A stretch of 6,579 nt of DNA, taken from NCBI GenBank assembly GCA_934481375.1, contig CAKSPN010000103.1, forward strand, positions 1 to 6,579, given 5' to 3'. Each line of letters begins with the position of its first letter. The first letter of the stretch is position 1. Source of the stretch: an uncultured Clostridia bacterium. Lineage in GTDB: Bacteria > Bacillota > Clostridia > UBA1381. A program made the translations under genes and the position numbers. The notes below the pieces were generated by a model that had not been told where the DNA came from, made no database searches, and saw nothing but the letters and a program-made list of their open reading frames with translations. Shown one piece after another: positions 1 through 5,100 of this stretch.

Positions 1-2072
1 ATATCGCTGATAAATCCGTATGACATAAACGCCGTGTAAGAATTTTCCCAGCCGAGTCCCATAAAGTACTGCGGAACGGGATTGTATCTTACGTTGTAAT
101 CGCTTATAAATCTTGCAGTACTTACCGGGTGCATATACATCATATTATTGTAAGTTGTTTTTCTTACGGTAAATTCGCCGTCGATATTAAGAATAAGGAA
201 CCATTTTGCCTCACCTATGTACTGTCCGCACACAACCTGCTGTTCGGGGATATTATGTCCCGTAAAGTTTGCTGTGTATCCGAAGTTTTCCACATAGCCT
301 ATGTTCTTTATCTCATTGTTTCCGTTAATAGTAAATTCGAGGAATCCGCCGCCCTCGTAATCCTTTGATACGCTCTGTGCGTATGCAAAGCTTAACGAGC
401 CGCTCTTTAATTTTTCGGCAACCTTATATTCGTGTTCGCCTGTGTTATCGTCGACGTGGAATATTTTTATATACTTGTCGCCTGTTCCCTTTTCCTCGTA
501 TGCGTTTGTGATAACGCCTCGAACTGTATTGTTTATCACATTTGACGTATCGATGCGGATAAATCTTACCTTCATATCGTCCGAGAAGAACACGGTAACA
601 TCATGACCTGCAACCTTATCGTAGTCAAAGCCGCGTCTGTATTCGCCGTTTACAACGTTCCAGTCACAGCAGTTCTCGTCAATGTCATAGTAAACGCCGC
701 CGATTTTAATCTTATTGCCGTCCTTTATACCCTCTACTCTGCCGTACTTGCCTCGGCTTGACGCAACAATCATCATCTTGTTCTGATCCTTGTCGTACCA
801 GTAGTCAAACACATAATTTTCCTTAAGCTTTATAATGCCGTCAACCTTGATGCCGTCGATATAAACTTCAAGAGTTGAGAAGTCCTCCATATCGTACCAG
901 ATAAGAGTATCTTCAGCTACGTCAAATCTAAGCTGTTCGGTTACGGCATAGCGGACAAGGCCGCCCTCCTTTAAGGGATATGCGTCAATTCTTATGATTT
1001 CGTCGTTTTGGATAACTACCTTTGCAAAAGCGCCGATATAGTTATATGTTTCGGTTGTAACCTTTTTGTCCTCATAGTATACCGCAACGTCCTTGCTAAG
1101 CTCGTATGTCTTGTCGACGTTCTTAAGATGAATATACTTAATATCGCTTACGCTTATGTCGCTGTTTTTATCGAGTTTGTTTACTTCATCAATGTAGTCG
1201 AACTGAACGTCCGAGCCTTTCTTTACCTCAATGAAAACTATTTCGTCGGTATCGGTATCAACGTAAATATATCCGCTTCCGCCGATTGATGAAACGTCAA
1301 TCTTTTTTGACGCAAAAAGCTTTTCCGTCTGACCCTTTCTGTCGCCGCCGATATATTTTACCTCGATGCTGTTGTCCGAAGTATCTGTGTTTAAAAAGTC
1401 TGCTCTGTACTTTTTAACGCCCAATAAATCCTCGGCAACGGTCGTTTCCGTGCTTTTTGTATACGAAATTCTGTCGCCCTCATAGGTAATATCGTACGTA
1501 TACGCTTTATGCATATTGTAAACCATCATTGCGGCGTCCGCCTTGGTGATGGTTGCTCCGCCCGATGTGCCGTTAAAGAGATAGCTGTCGCGGGCAATCT
1601 CCATATATCCGTTGGGGTAACCGCCTCTCAAATTCGCTATAGGCTCGGCTTTCATTGTGCGGACTGCCATTGCGGCAGCCTCTGCAATTGAAACCGTTCT
1701 TGACGGGTAGAACATTCTCTCGTCATTCAGCGTTACTATTCCGAGTCTTAATGCCGCCTCGGATACCTTCCACGCCTGACTTCCCGCCGAAACATCGGCA
1801 AAGCTCTGCGCCTCTCCCACGATTGTGCCGTAATCAAAGCCTGCGGCTTTGATAAAGTAATCGGCAGCCTGTGTTCTTGTGATTTCTGAATTATCTATTA
1901 TTTCCGAATCGCCGAAAATTCCGAATGCCTTTAAGTAGCTTTCAACCTCCGAGGATACTGCGCTTTTAGCGGCAGCGTCCTCGTCGCCCTCCGCCGCAAA
2001 TGCGGCGAAAGGCGTGATAAGCATAGCAATGGACATAAGAATTGCCAGACTGTTTTTCCATAATTTATTCAT
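1..2072 (-). CDS. Secreted protein with degenerate N-terminal SLH-like repeats and unknown beta-rich body (3' end outside window)
   Basis: The frame opens at ATG 2072 and runs without a stop for 690 codons to the left edge, so the C-terminus is missing. The start is supported by an AGAAAGGA ribosome binding site ten bases upstream and by a classic signal peptide beginning at that ATG: MNKLWKN, hydrophobic core to about residue 20, A-F-A cleavage after 26. Residues 43-190 hold three SLH-like repeats, with motifs ITRTQAA (64-70), TVSIAEA (126-132) and ITKADAA (175-181). Residues about 195-690 are rich in alternating hydrophobic, aromatic and charged residues, typical of beta-strands, with recurring Tyr/Asp/Lys units; I recognise no family or active site. 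Function is unknown. The signal peptide and SLH-like region suggest an envelope protein, and close linkage to the upstream SLH gene suggests co-expression. It could carry a further domain beyond the window that sets its real function. Confidence 0.9.
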   Translation of the reverse strand, partial: MNKLWKNSLAILMSIAMLITPFAAFAAEGDEDAAAKSAVSSEVESYLKAFGIFGDSEIIDNSEITRTQAADYFIKAAGFDYGTIVGEAQSFADVSAGSQAWKVSEAALRLGIVTLNDERMFYPSRTVSIAEAAAMAVRTMKAEPIANLRGGYPNGYMEIARDSYLFNGTSGGATITKADAAMMVYNMHKAYTYDITYEGDRISYTKSTETTVAEDLLGVKKYRADFLNTDTSDNSIEVKYIGGDRKGQTEKLFASKKIDVSSIGGSGYIYVDTDTDEIVFIEVKKGSDVQFDYIDEVNKLDKNSDISVSDIKYIHLKNVDKTYELSKDVAVYYEDKKVTTETYNYIGAFAKVVIQNDEIIRIDAYPLKEGGLVRYAVTEQLRFDVAEDTLIWYDMEDFSTLEVYIDGIKVDGIIKLKENYVFDYWYDKDQNKMMIVASSRGKYGRVEGIKDGNKIKIGGVYYDIDENCCDWNVVNGEYRRGFDYDKVAGHDVTVFFSDDMKVRFIRIDTSNVINNTVRGVITNAYEEKGTGDKYIKIFHVDDNTGEHEYKVAEKLKSGSLSFAYAQSVSKDYEGGGFLEFTINGNNEIKNIGYVENFGYTANFTGHNIPEQQVVCGQYIGEAKWFLILNIDGEFTVRKTTYNNMMYMHPVSTARFISDYNVRYNPVPQYFMGLGWENSYTAFMSYGFISD
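1503..1946 (-). other. Three degenerate SLH-like repeats, N-terminal in the downstream protein
   Basis: Residues 43-190 follow the SLH pattern three times: a helix, a short turn with Gly/Asn/Asp, then a polar motif leading into an Ala-rich helix. The second repeat begins SFADVSAGSQAW, typical of an SLH start (F-x-D-V plus aromatic). The motif normally written (I/V)TRAE is ITRTQ in repeat one, TVSIAE in repeat two (Arg lost) and ITKAD in repeat three (Lys for Arg). The fold is probably kept, but wall-polysaccharide binding may be weakened or changed. Confidence 0.7.
1995..2072 (-). other. Signal peptide of the downstream gene
   Basis: Residues 1-26 show the three classical parts: a short basic start with Lys3 and Lys6, a hydrophobic core (LAILMSIAMLI), and a small-residue end with A-F-A just before an acidic mature start (AEGDED). 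This fits Sec export with type I signal peptidase cleavage. There is no Cys at the cleavage site, so it is not a lipoprotein. Confidence 0.88.
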
Positions 2073-2105
2073 ACTTCTTTTTTCCTTTCTCTGCCCGAAC
2101 TTTGA
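2073..2105 (-). other. Intergenic gap between co-directional genes
   Basis: These 33 bases separate the upstream stop codon from the downstream ATG. Apart from the ribosome binding site I see no inverted repeat, no GC-rich stem followed by T's, and no room for a separate promoter with normal -35 and -10 spacing. The simplest reading is transcriptional read-through, with both genes in one operon. A promoter inside the 3' end of the upstream gene cannot be excluded. Confidence 0.7.
2083..2090 (-). promoter_or_regulatory. Ribosome binding site of the downstream gene
   Basis: The minus strand reads AGAAAGGA here, ending ten bases before ATG 2072. It is a purine-rich, near-consensus Shine-Dalgarno site inside the 33-nt gap between the two genes, and it decides the start of the downstream gene. 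The spacing is slightly long but usual for Bacillota. Confidence 0.8.
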
Positions 2106-5100
2106 TTACAGCTTTAAGGAGAGCTGATAGAGTAACTTTGCTGCCATAGCTCTTGTTACACTGCCGAACGGGTCGAACTTATTGTCGCCCACTCCGTTTA
2201 CAAGACCCCAGCGGTAAAGCTCTCTGATTGCCTCCTGTGCATAATCGCTTGCTGTGTCACTGAACTGAATATCCGAATAAATCTCCGACATCTTAATATT
2301 GTCTGTCTTGATTGCACGGTATATAATCGTGCACATATCCTGTCTTGTGATGTCCATACCCGTTCCGAAATTGTTATCGTCAATTCCGTTTATAAGTCCC
2401 GACTTTGCGGCAATGGTAACGAATTTCGCATACCATGCGTTCTTATCCATATCCGTAAATTCAGCCGGGTCATATTGGTATGTGTCATAACCCAATACGT
2501 TTACAATTATCTTTGCAAACTGTTCACGTGTTATTGTGTCGTTCGGTCTGTAAGTTCCGTCGTCAAAGCCGTTTATGTAACCCTTCTTTGCAAGGTAGAG
2601 AATAGCGTCCTTTGCCCAGGGTACGTCTGCAATGTCGGTAAAGTTATCGGCATTTCCCGTGTTTGTATCGGGCTTTGTGTCGGGGCTCGGTGCCCAGTCG
2701 TCGGGTTTAACGCCGTTGTTACGGCTTGCCGAGTTGTCGCTCGATGAGCTGTTTCCGCCCGACGGGCTGCTGCCCTGCTGGGTATTCTTCTTTGCGGTGA
2801 ACGAATATGTTCCGTTCACGTTTGCAACGGCTGTTGCGTCTGCCTGTGCGTTGTAAACTTCGCATCTGCCCGAAACGGTAAGATTTGCCGTTCCTGCCGT
2901 AACGGTTGAGAATTTAACCGTCATAAGCGTTCCTGTAAGAGTATTTCCGTCCTTTGTGCCGGAAATCGTCACACTGCCGCTCTCCGTCTTAACCGTTGCG
3001 CCGTCAGGCGTGTCGGTTACAGCCTTTGCGCCGTTTAATGCGACATATGTCGGGTTGTACGAAAGCTTAATCGTGTAGTTGTTTACCGTTTCGGTTCTGT
3101 CAGACGGCATTGCCACCGTAACAGTCGTTGTTGAACCGGTTGATGTGCTTGACATAACAGTCGTGATTGCCGGAACGGCATAGTCGATTGTTGCCGGAGT
3201 ATCGGCGTTTGTTGTAAGCGTTGTGTTGTATGTGCCTGTCATTCCCTCTGCCGAAGCCGCACCGCTGATGTTCAGCGTATACTGCGTATTCTGCTTAAGC
3301 GGTTCAAGGAAATTAAGCGTATACAGCTTTGTGTTATTGTCATATGCGCCGTAGAAGCCTACATATTTTGTTTCCTCACCGTCAGCATAGCTTAATGTTA
3401 CGCCGTTTGACGTAAGAGTTTTGGCGTCCATATCCTCCGAGAACTGAAGCATAAGAGATTTTGCGCCTGCCGACATTGACGGCGACGCCGTACCCTTATC
3501 GTCCTGTATTCTTGAAATCGACCAAGCGGCGCCCGTATCGATTGTCATCTGATCAATGTAGAATATAGGACCTGTTTCCTGCTGTGAGTTGTTGTAACGG
3601 AAGGAGTACTGCGTTGCTTTCGCATAATCCATTGCCTGGCTCTGAGATAAGCCGTTTGCTGTTCCCGAGCAAGCGTCGGGGAGGTCTTTAAGCGGAATAT
3701 CAACATATACCCACTTTTCCAAAGCGGAAACGTAATCCGAAGCCTTAACCGTCGAATACATTGTTGTGGTTGTGCCGGCAACCGAGCCGCCCATACCTAC
3801 GCCTACTTCAAACTTGCTCAAATCCGCATTGTTGTCCGCCCACAGCCAGAAACCGAGGTGTCCGCCGTTGTCACGGTAATTTTTTATGTCTATTTTTCCC
3901 GAAAAAGCTCCCGTTAAGGTATTTGCTTTTCTTGTTGAGAAGTCGAATTTCATCGACTTTTTGCCGATAATTGACTTTGCTGTTGTTTCGCCCATTTCAA
4001 GACCTGCCATAGGCGCTCTCGATAATGAGGAGTCAAGTGCGTCGTCATAGATAACAGCCGATGTGTTCATCTTCGGGTTTTTGATTACAAACTGTTCCGT
4101 CTGCGTTTCGTTTGACGTTGCGCCTGCCGCATTTACGGCACGTACACCGAATACGAGCGCCGTATCGTATGAAACGTTTTCAACAGTGTATGTAACGTCG
4201 TTTGTTTCGGCAAGCTTTTCGCCGTTTAAGTAAATGTAATACTTTTCGGCAAAATTCGGAGCCGCATATGAAAGTTCAACCTGATTAAGGTTTTTAACCT
4301 CGTATCCGAGATTTGACGGTTTGCCGAGAGCCGAAGCCGTTACGGTTACGGGGTTTGTGGCGAGTGATTCGAGATTGTTTGTATCAACCGCCGTCATTGT
4401 GTATGTGTAGTCATTGTGTTCAACAAACTCCGTATCTCTGAATGAGGTTTCGTCTGCGCCGAACGTTCTGTAGAGCGAGCCGTTTCTGTAGAGTCTGTAT
4501 TCCTTTAATTCGCCGAACAGCGGAGCCTGCCATGAAACGTCAACCTCAAGCTCGGTTGTAGCCGATTCCTGTGAAGCTGCCTGAACTTTTCTCGGGTGGT
4601 CGATTGTACGGATTGTTGTTTCATCGCTCTGCATGGGCGATCTTGTGCCGTACTCGTCCACAGCCTCAACCTCGTACTTGAACTTAACGCCTGCGGGGAA
4701 CTTTCCGTCCTCGTAGTAGTCCACGTACTGGTTCTTTGTTGTTTCGCCGATAAATCTTCTCTCACCGTCGCCGTCTGTTCTGTAAACGTTGTACTTAACG
4801 GCTTTGTCGGCTGTGTGAGTCCATTTTAATATTATTTTATCTTCTTTTACGTCGTAAATTCTGAAATCCGTTTCGGGTGCAATGTTTGTTACGAACGAAT
4901 TTCCGCAGTAAATATAACCGCTCGTGTATGACGGAGTTTCAAAAAGCGGATCGCTTTCATTATTGTTGCCGTTACGTACACGGCGCATAAAGCCCATAAT
5001 TCTTACCGCTTTCCAGTTAAGCTCCTGAACAACGTCGGGAGTATTTGCCGACGCCCATTCGTTATTGCGCATATTCTGGAACATATGCGGATTTGCAAGG

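Noticed and set aside
1..30. End of the downstream gene near the left edge
   Set aside because: No stop codon is present in its frame up to base 1, so the gene is cut by the window, not naturally ended here.
1008..1289. Plus-strand open frame of 93 codons
   Set aside because: It lies wholly antisense to the downstream gene, is rich in Val/Cys/Asn typical of reverse reading of Asp/Tyr/Asn/Lys-rich coding sequence, and has no family likeness. The minus-strand frame has a signal peptide and SLH-like repeats.
1992..2007. Perfect 6-bp inverted repeat with a 4-base loop (CGCCGC / GCGGCG)
   Set aside because: It falls inside the signal peptide coding region and is explained by alanine codons on both sides of the Phe in FAAFAA. 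It has no T-run and lies within the gene, so it is not a terminator.
2299..2856. Overlapping plus-strand open frames opposite the SLH and linker region
   Set aside because: They overlap one another and lie antisense to clear SLH repeats; their composition looks like mirror-frame reading and no domain is recognisable.
4505..4765. Minus-strand 86-codon frame inside the large gene
   Set aside because: It sits in a shifted frame within two well-formed FnIII domains and its Arg/Ser/Thr-rich composition is typical of an out-of-frame reading.
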